Source: Paenibacillus sp. FSL R5-0912
Lineage (GTDB): Bacteria > Bacillota > Bacilli > Paenibacillales > Paenibacillaceae
Length of the DNA: 64,000 nucleotides
Direction: 5' to 3'
Assembly: GCF_000758605.1 (NCBI RefSeq)
Contig: NZ_CP009282.1
Span: forward strand, 3,286,001 to 3,350,000
Shown: positions 25,182 through 33,626 of the stretch, piece by piece
Layout of the letters: each line of letters opens with the position of its first letter
Position numbering within the stretch: position 1 is the first letter of the stretch
The notes under the pieces: model-generated
Databases searched by the model: none
Seen by the model: the letters and a program-made list of their open reading frames with translations, nothing else
What the model was told of the DNA's origin: nothing
Translations under genes and position numbers: made by a program

Positions 25182-26333
25182 CTAGTAAAGTGATTTTATT
25201 GCAATACGCTGCCATATGAATATTGAAGGGTCACTATTCAGTGTACACTTTAATTGTACGTAGTATAAACGTGCATACTTCACACACTTCAAAGTTATTG
25301 TTGATGCTGTAGTGGCAGTAATTTGCATATTTACAGTATTATATGGACTAACCTGGTCATCTTCATACAGCCCCCATGTGACAGGTTCTGAACCGTTTGT
25401 AATTAATGTGGTTCCATCGTAGACATTAGCCGTTAAAGTTTTTGACTGAGTTTCTTTTATTTCTGAGATTATTGTACTATTTGAAGTCATTACAATTGTC
25501 TTAGACACTGGGGCATCTTCAACCGCCAGAATAACAGTATCTGTGATACGCCCATTTGTAGCATTGGCAATTGTAACAGTAACACTACCCACTGAATGGC
25601 TTGTCACAAGCCCTGTAGCGTTCACGGTGGCGATTGCAGTATTAGAGGATGTAAATGTTACAGGTGCATTGCTTGTGCTTGTATAGACTAACTGTAGCGT
25701 AGAACCGAGAACTACAGAAGTTGGTTCTGTCGTAATATCAACTGGACATGCAAGGCCGCCAGCAATTCCATTAGCAACATCATCTGTACTGCTGTTAATC
25801 AGATCCTTCTCACAGGACAAATTTGCAATTCCTTTTTGAGAAAATGTATCTATTCCTGTAATCTTAAACATCTGACCATCAACAAAGAATCTATTACCGA
25901 TTTCTAGCCCCAAATCCTTATAGTATTCATTAGTAAAAACATTGATACTGCCATCTGCTACAGTTATTACCTTCCCCGATGTTACCCCTAAATCTCCAAC
26001 AGTAATATAACAATCCACATGAATAAAACGACATGAAGAGTTGACGATTATAGTTTGCGGCAATCTTCGGATGATCCCTTTGTATTTGTTATAACGCTCA
26101 CTATTTATCTCACTGATAAGCATGTATTTATTGCCTTCAAAAACAATAATATCGCCACGATGGATAGGAGACAGAGAAGTAATCTTCTTATCATCATAAC
26201 CACTATTAAGGTTCGTATTAGTAATGACTACTCGTGTAGGTGTAGCAGATTGGTTTATATTAACATCCGTACCAATTTGACTCTGGATAAATTCAAAATC
26301 GGCTGTATCGTTGACATTGAATAAATCAAACAT
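25182..26333 (-). CDS. Phage connector-like protein with Ig-like (BIG2) domain
   Basis: A 383-residue protein. The first part (residues 1-190) resembles head-completion/connector-type phage proteins (SLSPIHRGDIIVFEGNKYMLISEI). Residues 195-270 form a bacterial Ig-like group 2 domain (VVLGSTLQLVYTSTSNAPVTFTSSNTAIATVNATGLV), and a further beta-rich region follows. Ig-like domains are common on phage virion surfaces. It is the last gene before the left end and starts 17 bases after the preceding ORF with AAAGGAG. The connector role is inferred. Confidence 0.65.
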   Translation of the reverse strand: MFDLFNVNDTADFEFIQSQIGTDVNINQSATPTRVVITNTNLNSGYDDKKITSLSPIHRGDIIVFEGNKYMLISEINSERYNKYKGIIRRLPQTIIVNSSCRFIHVDCYITVGDLGVTSGKVITVADGSINVFTNEYYKDLGLEIGNRFFVDGQMFKITGIDTFSQKGIANLSCEKDLINSSTDDVANGIAGGLACPVDITTEPTSVVLGSTLQLVYTSTSNAPVTFTSSNTAIATVNATGLVTSHSVGSVTVTIANATNGRITDTVILAVEDAPVSKTIVMTSNSTIISEIKETQSKTLTANVYDGTTLITNGSEPVTWGLYEDDQVSPYNTVNMQITATTASTITLKCVKYARLYYVQLKCTLNSDPSIFIWQRIAIKSLY

Positions 26334-26349
26334 TGGATCACTCCTTTCA

Positions 26350-26697
26350 TTAAGAGTTGAACAACATAAACGTTGAACTATTACTGTTCGTATCGTCTGT
26401 AACTGCCATCATGCGGATTTTCCGTTCTAACTGGTCAATACGATTCTGAAGAGAATCAGCAAAATCAGTGATAGTGATATCATCAGATTTGTATGACTTC
26501 ATCAACGATGGATTATTAGCAATACTGTTCAAGACAGATAGCGCTGCTGAATAGATATTGCGTTTATCCGTGTTAGAGGAAGGAGAGTATTCCGCTTCAG
26601 GATCAGTTACTCCTTCTTCAGCAAGATAAACAGATTGTTCAGCAGAGGATAAAGTGATTCCTTGCGTTTCAAGTTGAAGGCGTTCTGTGAATTTCAT
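26350..26697 (-). CDS. Putative head-tail adaptor-like small protein
   Basis: A 115-residue mostly helical protein with a family-like core (YSAALSVLNSIANNPSLMKSYKSDD and a coiled-coil FADSLQNRIDQLERKIRMM). Small proteins like this are usually encoded next to connector genes in Bacillus-type phages, and here the connector-like gene follows directly. The assignment as a gp6-like adaptor is tentative. Ribosome site AAAGGAG. Confidence 0.5.
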   Translation of the reverse strand: MKFTERLQLETQGITLSSAEQSVYLAEEGVTDPEAEYSPSSNTDKRNIYSAALSVLNSIANNPSLMKSYKSDDITITDFADSLQNRIDQLERKIRMMAVTDDTNSNSSTFMLFNS

Positions 26698-26734
26698 ATG
26701 ATTGCTCCTTTGTATAGGGATTTTTGGGCATACA

Positions 26735-26761
26735 AAAAGACATCACTGGGATGTCTTCTTT
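26735..26761 (-). terminator. Terminator after the lipoprotein pair
   Basis: On the minus strand AAGACATC and GATGTCTT form a stem with a short loop followed by TTTTG, just past the stop of the smaller lipoprotein gene. Confidence 0.75.
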
Positions 26762-26770
26762 AAATACTTT

Positions 26771-27274
26771 TTATTCGAAATACTTATTTAAATTATTAGT
26801 TAATTTGTCCTTAATTAACAAGATGTCTTCTTGGCTGATATGTGCTCCATCTTCGATTATGTATTCACCGTTTTCGTTTTTGTCTAATAGTGGTTCCTCA
26901 TATTTTGTTCCATCAACGATAACAGTAAATATACTTGCCAAATCCAAAAGCGAATTAAATTTGTTGTCATCATCCATAGAGAGTTGAGCACTGGTTTGTA
27001 TAATATTCAGTGCTTCTAATAAATCATCGTCCATTTCTATTAGATTAGTATCTTCATCTCTATTGTTATATTTATTCACGATTGAAGTATACACCGTACT
27101 AATTGCATCCTCAACAATTGTATCGTCAATAATAGATGCGTATTCTTGTTTCAGTTTTAGTTCATTGGAAATATTAATCATATCCTTATCTCCACGCCCT
27201 GAACATCCGCTAATCCCTAGAATAACCATCAAACCAACAATGCACATTATAAATTTATTCCTCATCTTATTCAC
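26771..27274 (-). CDS. Element-encoded lipoprotein, small
   Basis: A 167-residue lipoprotein with signal segment (FIMCIVGLMVILG) and lipobox ISGC, followed by an acidic, helical domain (EYASIIDDTIVEDAISTVYTSIV...). No family is recognised. The GTG start overlaps the stop of the upstream lipoprotein gene; an ATG at 27265 just after that stop is an alternative. The pair is probably translated together. Phage-encoded lipoproteins are often linked with superinfection exclusion, which is only a suggestion here. Confidence 0.65.
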   Translation of the reverse strand: MNKMRNKFIMCIVGLMVILGISGCSGRGDKDMINISNELKLKQEYASIIDDTIVEDAISTVYTSIVNKYNNRDEDTNLIEMDDDLLEALNIIQTSAQLSMDDDNKFNSLLDLASIFTVIVDGTKYEEPLLDKNENGEYIIEDGAHISQEDILLIKDKLTNNLNKYFE

Positions 27275-28055
27275 CCAATGATCCGCCTAACATTTCTTCT
27301 AATTCGGCTTGAATTTCTTCTTGTGTCATTTCATCAACGGGTTTATAATCGCCATCAAAATTATAATCTTCAGGGTTGTCACTAATTCCGTTTTCAGGAA
27401 CATACTGACCATCGCTAATATAATCGTTAGGATTAGTCGATGGCGCTCTAGGATCAGTTACAAGTTCCTGCTCGGTAATTTTGTTGTATGTACTCGATGT
27501 TTCGCTAGACTCATTATAAGTGGCTTTAGCATCTGAATTAATTGCTACTTCCTTTGTAGTTAAAATGGTATTCCCCCAGGTAGGGTCAGAAATCACTATA
27601 TTTCCTTCTAAATTTACACCGTTCTCACCAATGAGTTCTTTTACATGGTAAGGTTGAACATTGGCAGTTGGTGAAGTTACTTCTAATGAATATGCTCCCT
27701 TTTCTAGGCCATTGCCATTATAAGAAAAAGAACTACTTGTAAATGATCCATTAAGAACTATGGCTTTCTCTTGAGCAGAATAGTTATTCGAAGTATTCTT
27801 TAGAGTTAGCATTAACTCCATTCCACTTGGCAGGTTGGTTTTTCCACTAACAGTTACGGTATTTTCTGGGCTAATATCTGTTGAGATATCTAATTTAACA
27901 TCAATTGTAGATGCTTTAGTACTCATATCATTTGTTACCAAAACATTTTCAGACTTATTAGTTAATGCAACTTCTGATGTCTGATTTGAATTTGAACAGC
28001 CAGCCAGTAAACAAAACACTATTGATGAAATTAATATTATTCCACACTTATTCAT
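27267..28055 (-). CDS. Element-encoded lipoprotein, large
   Basis: A 262-residue lipoprotein: signal segment IILISSIVFC, lipobox LAGC, a Ser/Asn/Thr-rich linker, a beta-rich Ig-like domain (about residues 55-140; ISPENTVTVSGKTNLPSGMELMLTLKN), and an acidic tail with repeated NPxDY motifs (NPNDYISDGQYVP and NPEDYNFDGDYKP). The Ig-like core resembles domains of cell-surface proteins. Start at the ATG with GGGGGAT upstream instead of the earlier TTG. It is unusual cargo for a phage-like element. Confidence 0.7.
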   Translation of the reverse strand: MNKCGIILISSIVFCLLAGCSNSNQTSEVALTNKSENVLVTNDMSTKASTIDVKLDISTDISPENTVTVSGKTNLPSGMELMLTLKNTSNNYSAQEKAIVLNGSFTSSSFSYNGNGLEKGAYSLEVTSPTANVQPYHVKELIGENGVNLEGNIVISDPTWGNTILTTKEVAINSDAKATYNESSETSSTYNKITEQELVTDPRAPSTNPNDYISDGQYVPENGISDNPEDYNFDGDYKPVDEMTQEEIQAELEEMLGGSLGE

Positions 28056-28167
28056 TTGCCCATCCCCCAATATATTTTACCTAAATTCTACCATCAGATA
28101 AGTTGATAGGTCTATAGGATTAGGAAATTATATGGATAGTGGTCTGAAAGTAGGTAGGAGGGCAAAA

Positions 28168-28196
28168 TAAAAAGCACTCAGGGGAGAGTGCTTTAA
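28168..28196 (-). terminator. Terminator after the small membrane gene pair
   Basis: AAAGCACTCT/AGAGTGCTTT-type stem with a CCCCTG loop followed by TTTATTTT on the minus strand, just past the stop at 28209. Confidence 0.8.
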
Positions 28197-28208
28197 ATAT
28201 GATGAAAT

Positions 28209-28622
28209 CTAGAAAATCCCAAGTAAATCGACATTGTAATATGCATTGTATAAATACAAGATAAAAACACATGAAGCAGAATTTTCAATTAATAAAATTA
28301 TAACGCCTAGAAATGCAGGGAATTCTTTGTTGATTTTAACTGGTTTCCTTTGGAATATATAAACAACATTCCCTACTATGCTTATGATCTGTAATAATAC
28401 ATCTACTAATACGAACTTAACGACGCCAATTGCGAGAATTAAAGAGTAGGGAATGGCTAAAATAAAACCAAAAGTTCTCCAGTTTAAACCATTAATTATA
28501 TACGCAATAACTAAAGCGGCGATCCCATAGAAAATAATATTTCTTATGGCATCTTTCAATACCTTTGACAATACTGATTTTGGATTATTCAAATCAACAT
28601 TTTTGAATATTACTGGTTCCAT
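28209..28622 (-). CDS. Small membrane protein in the element, 1
   Basis: A 137-residue protein with four hydrophobic segments (IIFYGIAALVIAYII, FGFILAIPYSLILAIGVV, VLLQIISIVGNVVYIF, FLGVIILLIENSASCVFILYLY). No family recognised. ATG at 28622 has AAGGAG at 7 bases, better than ATG 28628. It follows another small membrane gene on the same strand and ends at a terminator. Confidence 0.6.
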   Translation of the reverse strand: MEPVIFKNVDLNNPKSVLSKVLKDAIRNIIFYGIAALVIAYIINGLNWRTFGFILAIPYSLILAIGVVKFVLVDVLLQIISIVGNVVYIFQRKPVKINKEFPAFLGVIILLIENSASCVFILYLYNAYYNVDLLGIF

Positions 28623-28650
28623 ATCCATTCTCCTTAATCAAATATTTCGT

Positions 28651-29061
28651 TTAGTCTTTGGAATGTTTTCTTGAAATGAAATTGATAATGAACACCAGAT
28701 AGACTATAAGAAAAATAAAGTAGGAGTAAATTGCAAATGATCCTTCTGTCTTATTTAAGTAACTTAATATCTCATGAATAACTAGAATAAAAGAGGACAT
28801 AGTTATAACGAACAAAAAAACACTTAGAATTTTAATATTAAATGGCGTTGTATCTTTTTCAAAACCTGTACGTATTATGTAGGTATTTTTGATGGCAATT
28901 CTTTTCAATAAGTATAATGACATAACAGATATGCATAAATAGAGGACAATCAATCTATCCACCCTTTCGTTAGTTGTAAATACACTATTCGACAGGAGGG
29001 GATATTTCCCTTTTTTTATTTTTTTATTCCAATGTGTAAATCCATACGATGCAGGACTCAT
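28651..29061 (-). CDS. Small membrane protein in the element, 2
   Basis: A 136-residue protein with three hydrophobic segments (VLYLCISVMSLYLL, ILSVFLFVITMSSFILVI, FAIYSYFIFLIVYLVFIINFI). The ribosome site before the ATG is weak, so the start is uncertain. It is the first gene of a small transcription unit with the following membrane protein and lies about 420 bases from the portal gene end. Confidence 0.55.
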   Translation of the reverse strand: MSPASYGFTHWNKKIKKGKYPLLSNSVFTTNERVDRLIVLYLCISVMSLYLLKRIAIKNTYIIRTGFEKDTTPFNIKILSVFLFVITMSSFILVIHEILSYLNKTEGSFAIYSYFIFLIVYLVFIINFISRKHSKD

Positions 29062-29483
29062 TTCCAGTTTTGAGGTATCTGAACCAATTTTAAAGCCGAT
29101 TCAGCACCGTGTCATATGCACAATAGTACAAATCAGCGTCCAAAATCATCGAATTGGATAAATTTAGTCGATAAATAGACCACTAACTAGACCAGTTAGC
29201 GGTTTGAATAGCATACAACTATACTTATATGCTATCTAGGGCTGATTTCATCATATATCACTCATAATTGGTAATTAATAGTAAAATTTGATTAAAAATT
29301 GAACGAAAATTTGATTAAAAAATTAGCCAAATGACACCATATATATAATAATAGTAGGGAGTTGCAGATTCGCAACTCCTTTAATTGATATATAACGTGT
29401 GCGCGAATCACTATTGTTCCACGGGAAATGTTCCACGCTATATCTACTCTTTTATATGATTGCCACCACATCTTTACTAACTA
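29062..29483. other. Intergenic stretch inside the element
   Basis: This AT-rich gap holds a direct repeat of AAAATTTGATTAAAAA (29282 and 29306), a terminator-like hairpin at 29357-29383 (GGAGTTGC/GCAACTCC followed by TTT) and an AGACCACTAACTAGACCAG motif near 29175, but no gene that I can support. Confidence 0.5.
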
Positions 29484-30809
29484 TTAGTTGGTCACTGTTT
29501 TATTATCACCATTATTACTCATATCATTATTAACACGCTCAGTACTTAATCTTTCTAATTCGCTGTTTATATCCGTGGTGTACGGTGAATGTCCCAATAC
29601 AGATTCCACACTGATAGCACTCATCTCTCTCAACTTACTGAGATTATCAATGATATCCTTCTCAGATTGTGGCATAGCATATTGGAATACAATATCCAAT
29701 GTATCCCATTCTTCATCTGTAAATACAATCCCTTGCAACTCAAGCAAGCGTCTAACCTTGTTATAGCGCATCTTCATACTGTCCTTTATGTACTTCTCAC
29801 TAATCATGGCTTTAAGGTTACTCAATGAGAACAGAAGTTTGATACTTACTTCTGAAAGATTGGAAATGTCTGTCTTACCCAATACGATACCAGGCGTTGA
29901 ACTGACATCAAGTAAACTGGTCATAAGATGTTTATACAATGTCTCAAACGCTTGATGATCAAACTTATTCTGGACAAATTGGAACTCTGCATCTGAATCC
30001 AACACAAGACCAGCGCCAACTATTGATGTAGGGAGTTTATCTCCTGTAAGTTGTTGCCCTTTTAGTACCGGGATACCTGTAATGTATTTGTAGAAAGCAT
30101 CTACACTTCGACTTATCAGATCCTCAAGTGAATCTAATATAGTCTTGTAATCTTCCAAATCACTCCGACCATATACATCATCAATAGGATTATCATTTCT
30201 ATATAGAACAGGCAATCCAGTCAAATTGTCAAATGTTCCACGACTTTGTAATGTTCCACCACTATTACTATACTTTTCAACACGGTCAGGATAGTAGACA
30301 TTGTAAAATGTAACATTGTTAATCGTATAGGCTTCAACAAATGCCACATAATCATTATCTGCTGTTACAACTGGATAGGAATCTGCTACATCTATCAATT
30401 TACTTGTAATCTTACCATCCTTAACATAAACATATTCATAAGCATTACCGTAACGATTTACACTATGTACTAAATCAAAATCTAGTTTATCATAACCATT
30501 TTTATAAACAGTTTTAATCGCTTCTACAACCTTCTCATTGCCCGTTAGAGTGACTTTGTTACCAATAAGATATGCAGTCCCAAACTCAAGCAGCCGTCTT
30601 CCCATCTGAAGCACAATGCGTCTAGGAACAAACTCTTTCCCGTTAAACATCTCACTTGGTCTAGTGTTAATTAAATGTTTGCCAGATATGTACTCTTTAA
30701 TATCGAGTAGATTCATAATTCTCATTTGGTTGTTAACTTCTTCTACATATTCAACAAACCAATTGTTACTGTAACCAAAATCATTTATAAAGTCATTGAT
30801 TGTACCCAT
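29484..30809 (-). CDS. Phage portal protein, SPP1 gp6-like
   Basis: A 441-residue portal subunit of the SPP1 type. Portals form a dodecameric ring at one capsid vertex through which DNA is packaged by the terminase. Visible features are the N-terminal wing (MRIMNLLDIKEYISGKH), the FGTAYLIGNKVT core, the clip/stem region (YGRSDLEDYKTILDSLEDLISRSVDAF) and a C-terminal crown with FQYAMPQSEKD. It follows the large terminase by 18 bases, the usual order. Ribosome site AAGGAG. Confidence 0.88.
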   Translation of the reverse strand: MGTINDFINDFGYSNNWFVEYVEEVNNQMRIMNLLDIKEYISGKHLINTRPSEMFNGKEFVPRRIVLQMGRRLLEFGTAYLIGNKVTLTGNEKVVEAIKTVYKNGYDKLDFDLVHSVNRYGNAYEYVYVKDGKITSKLIDVADSYPVVTADNDYVAFVEAYTINNVTFYNVYYPDRVEKYSNSGGTLQSRGTFDNLTGLPVLYRNDNPIDDVYGRSDLEDYKTILDSLEDLISRSVDAFYKYITGIPVLKGQQLTGDKLPTSIVGAGLVLDSDAEFQFVQNKFDHQAFETLYKHLMTSLLDVSSTPGIVLGKTDISNLSEVSIKLLFSLSNLKAMISEKYIKDSMKMRYNKVRRLLELQGIVFTDEEWDTLDIVFQYAMPQSEKDIIDNLSKLREMSAISVESVLGHSPYTTDINSELERLSTERVNNDMSNNGDNKTVTN

Positions 30810-30827
30810 GTGTACACGCTCCTTATA

Positions 30828-32405
30828 TTATACGTACCATTTGTTATTTTTCATTGCTTGAACACAGAGAGAATGGCTGATAATGAGATCATCATGTAAA
30901 CCAGCACCTTTTTTGTTGCCCATTTTACCGTTATTCTCAACAAATATTGTCATCTGCTGCAATGTATCCTTGTCTTCAATAAGAATTATTCCCTTTTCGA
31001 AATTTTCTTTAAAATCTGAAATTAGTATACTTTTGCTCGATTCAGAGGTGAGCCAACCTAGAGCAAACTTTTTATTACCCTTTTGATCGAATGTTTTGTG
31101 TTTATATAGATTCATATAATGATAATCTTCACGAAGCCGTTGCAAACAAGGAAGACCATAGGAATTTTTCTCCACAGCAAGGAACGAATAATTATAGAAC
31201 CGACCACATATATTCAGAAATTCTGCAAACTCATATACGCTAATTTTATTACTGGCAAATGCTAATACTTGCTTTCCCTCGGAATCCATAAGTGAGAGCG
31301 AAGATGAGTCCCCAAGCGCCCCGCTCGCGACATCTGAACCTCCATAATATTTAACATTGCTACGAGGAAGGTGATAAATATTCAATCCTTTACCGATATA
31401 TTTAAGTAGTTGTTCAGGTAATTCAGTTTTCAATTCATCCTTAGACATAGGAGGGAGGACGTTTTCTAAACGCTCTAAAATCTTGCCTTGATCAAAAACA
31501 TTCCTGCCGCTCGTACGGAATGACTCTTCGGGCGTACTAGGGAACTCTGTCATAAAATCAACCGCTGACATACTAGATAGTTTCCATTTTTTCCACATTA
31601 TCATTCGGAGATTTCCACCTGCATCATATATCCGCTTTTCATCCTCAGTTAAATCTTTTGCTGTTAAACGTTGACCTTTATTATTTAATTTGTACCATTC
31701 CTCAGCAATATTATGTTCATAGCGGAATTGTTCGATATAGGCTTTACTTGTCCATGAAAAAAAGAATGCTTTATAGTTAGTTTGACCTTTCCATGAACGC
31801 ATGAAGAGGTCATAATAGAAATTCATTCCGTTCGAAGTGGATTCAATCACGATCTTACTGTCCGGATTCTTCGCTAGACTCTGGGTAACACTTGTCAACA
31901 GTTTAGATTGATTAACATCATAAAACGCCAGTTCTGAACACAAAACAAATTGGTATGTTGACCCTCGTCCCAGATTGACACTTGGAGGGCTGACCTGAAT
32001 ACGACTCCCATTAGACAACACTAATTCATCTCGATTATCTCTAACCGTATCAGGGAATTTGTATTTTGGCCGAGGTAAATTGTCGTTCATTAATTTTAGT
32101 CTTCCAAATAGTACGCTAACTTGTTTATTGTCTTGAGACACAATCATATAACTGGAGTTGGGTCTTAATAATGCCTGATGCAAACAGATCGCTAGACTGG
32201 TTGTTGATAGCCCGATTTGACGTGCCTTGCTTACGATATTAAATTTGCCCATGTTATCCACGAAATCATTTTGTTCATTATTCAAAATGAATGGAATCAA
32301 ATTACCTTCATTGTCTACAATTTTAACGAAGTTCTTAGCGAATAATTTGAAATCTTCCATAACCAAATCAAACTTACTTTTCTTCTTTACTGTTTCAACA
32401 GCCAT
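30828..32405 (-). CDS. terL: Phage terminase large subunit
   Basis: A 525-residue DNA-packaging motor. The N-terminal ATPase has a Walker A-like SKARQIGLSTTSLA (about residues 57-70) and a Walker B-like VLCSELAFYD with the catalytic acid; the C-terminal RNase H-like nuclease shows YYGGSDVASG and the final acidic pair in GLHDDLIISHSL. All expected motifs are present, so it is probably active. It follows the holin gene but a terminator-like hairpin lies between them, and it directly precedes the portal gene. Confidence 0.93.
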   Translation of the reverse strand: MAVETVKKKSKFDLVMEDFKLFAKNFVKIVDNEGNLIPFILNNEQNDFVDNMGKFNIVSKARQIGLSTTSLAICLHQALLRPNSSYMIVSQDNKQVSVLFGRLKLMNDNLPRPKYKFPDTVRDNRDELVLSNGSRIQVSPPSVNLGRGSTYQFVLCSELAFYDVNQSKLLTSVTQSLAKNPDSKIVIESTSNGMNFYYDLFMRSWKGQTNYKAFFFSWTSKAYIEQFRYEHNIAEEWYKLNNKGQRLTAKDLTEDEKRIYDAGGNLRMIMWKKWKLSSMSAVDFMTEFPSTPEESFRTSGRNVFDQGKILERLENVLPPMSKDELKTELPEQLLKYIGKGLNIYHLPRSNVKYYGGSDVASGALGDSSSLSLMDSEGKQVLAFASNKISVYEFAEFLNICGRFYNYSFLAVEKNSYGLPCLQRLREDYHYMNLYKHKTFDQKGNKKFALGWLTSESSKSILISDFKENFEKGIILIEDKDTLQQMTIFVENNGKMGNKKGAGLHDDLIISHSLCVQAMKNNKWYV

Positions 32406-32425
32406 ATATTTTCCTTTCCAGAACG

Positions 32426-32457
32426 CAAAAAAGGACTCAGTAAAATTACCGAGTCCG
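32426..32457 (-). terminator. Hairpin with T run between holin and large terminase
   Basis: On the minus strand GGACTCGGTAA and TTACTGAGTCC form a stem (one G-U-type mismatch) followed by TTTTTT. It could partly stop transcription entering the terminase gene. Confidence 0.75.
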
Positions 32458-32479
32458 CTTCATACATTCTTATGTATTT

Positions 32480-32887
32480 TTATTCTTCTTTCTCTTTATT
32501 CTTCAGCACAAGGATAATATCTTTCACCTTCTGAGGTAGTGGGATACCTAATTTACCGCCATTTTCGGTAATCGAAGTAAACTCAATCAAACAAAATGCT
32601 CCTGAAACACCATCAGTCACAATACCATTACCTTTGAGTACAGCAACTTCAATTAGATAAACGGCTCCGATCAAGAGAACAACATATACTTTCCTGATTA
32701 GCCCTAACGTTCCTATTCGACTATTAATATTCTTTTGATAAACTCCAACCATGAATCCAGTTATGAAATCCAACATCATGAGTCCCAGGAGTACAGTAAA
32801 AACTAAACCAAATCCTCCAACCATCCATGACACGATTCCTGTCACGGCTCCAATTGCCAATTTAACTACAACATCAACACGTTCCAA
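32480..32887 (-). CDS. Phage holin, TcdE/UviB (holin family 4) type
   Basis: A 135-residue membrane protein with three to four hydrophobic segments (AIGAVTGIVSWMVGGFGLVFTVLLGLMMLDFITGFMVGV) and the family motif KVYVVLLIGAVYLIEVAV, ending in a highly charged tail (LKNKEKEE). These proteins form membrane holes at lysis. No endolysin gene is next to it, which is unusual. The start is TTG with a strong AAAGGAGG. Confidence 0.85.
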   Translation of the reverse strand: MERVDVVVKLAIGAVTGIVSWMVGGFGLVFTVLLGLMMLDFITGFMVGVYQKNINSRIGTLGLIRKVYVVLLIGAVYLIEVAVLKGNGIVTDGVSGAFCLIEFTSITENGGKLGIPLPQKVKDIILVLKNKEKEE

Positions 32888-32939
32888 TTTGACACCTCCT
32901 TTCAGATTGCTTGATTAACATTATGTTCATCAAGCAACT

Positions 32940-33335
32940 CTACATTTCCAAATCGTCTTCTTCATCATCTTTGCCGCTTGCTGAAAAGAATTTCTCTGCT
33001 TCCTTATTGTGCAAATTAATCTCCTTCATCAGTTTCAACATCATTTCAATATCTTTAGGATTAGGATCAGACTCAACTTTCTTCTTCAGATTCTCGTAGA
33101 TAGTCAACAAATCGTTTGCCTGTTTAGCCGCTAACACAATTGAAACGATATGTTTATACTCTGGGCTTCGCTCCCAACGGTAATATGTTCCCATGCCTTT
33201 CAAATCAACCTGTTTCAAGAATTCTTCCTCAGTCATATTCCGCTCATTTTGCATCCAGATATTGAATTTGTACTTTATGTATAGTTGCTTTTTGTATGGC
33301 AACTTCTTTAACACATCATAAATGGTCATAGCCAT
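32940..33335 (-). CDS. Candidate terminase small subunit
   Basis: A 131-residue helical protein beginning with a helix-turn-helix-like region (YDVLKKLPYKKQLYIKYKFNIWMQNERNMTEEEFLKQ), followed by a long helical, charged region and an acidic tail (SGKDDEEDDLEM). The position upstream of the large terminase and the size fit a small terminase, which recognises the packaging site on DNA. The family match is not certain. Ribosome site GGGAGG. Confidence 0.5.
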   Translation of the reverse strand: MAMTIYDVLKKLPYKKQLYIKYKFNIWMQNERNMTEEEFLKQVDLKGMGTYYRWERSPEYKHIVSIVLAAKQANDLLTIYENLKKKVESDPNPKDIEMMLKLMKEINLHNKEAEKFFSASGKDDEEDDLEM

Positions 33336-33338
33336 GTC

Positions 33339-33479
33339 TTAACCTCCCACGCAAATATGATAAATACCTTTAATAACGTCACAGACAGCAAAAACAAATG
33401 TGCTAATCAAATAACCAACACAAACGTAAACAACTACTTTGACCAATTTATTACCAATTTTCTTCATTACATTTTTCAT
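33339..33479 (-). CDS. Membrane microprotein (46 residues)
   Basis: A 46-residue frame with a strong AAGGAG ribosome site 9 bases upstream. It has a basic N-terminus (MKNVMKKIGNKLVK) and one hydrophobic helix (VVVYVCVGYLISTFVFAVC). It lies just upstream of the small-terminase candidate (3 bases between stop and start), so they are probably cotranslated. It may be an antiholin-like or pinholin-like protein; that is speculation. Confidence 0.6.
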   Translation of the reverse strand: MKNVMKKIGNKLVKVVVYVCVGYLISTFVFAVCDVIKGIYHICVGG

Positions 33480-33514
33480 TTAAATTATCTCCTTCGATTT
33501 CCTTATAATTGAAT

Positions 33515-33548
33515 AACAAAAAGAAGGGTCAACCGCTCACCCTTCCAA
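33515..33548 (-). terminator. Terminator after the replication gene
   Basis: GAAGGGT and ACCCTTC pair across a loop of 10 bases on the minus strand and are followed by TTTTTG, between the replication gene and the packaging genes. Confidence 0.8.
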
Positions 33549-33626
33549 TCACCCTACCTATATAGTTGATGTTCAAAATCATACAATAACTCTTATGGAT
33601 TTTTGCTTAAAATTGATATGAACGAC

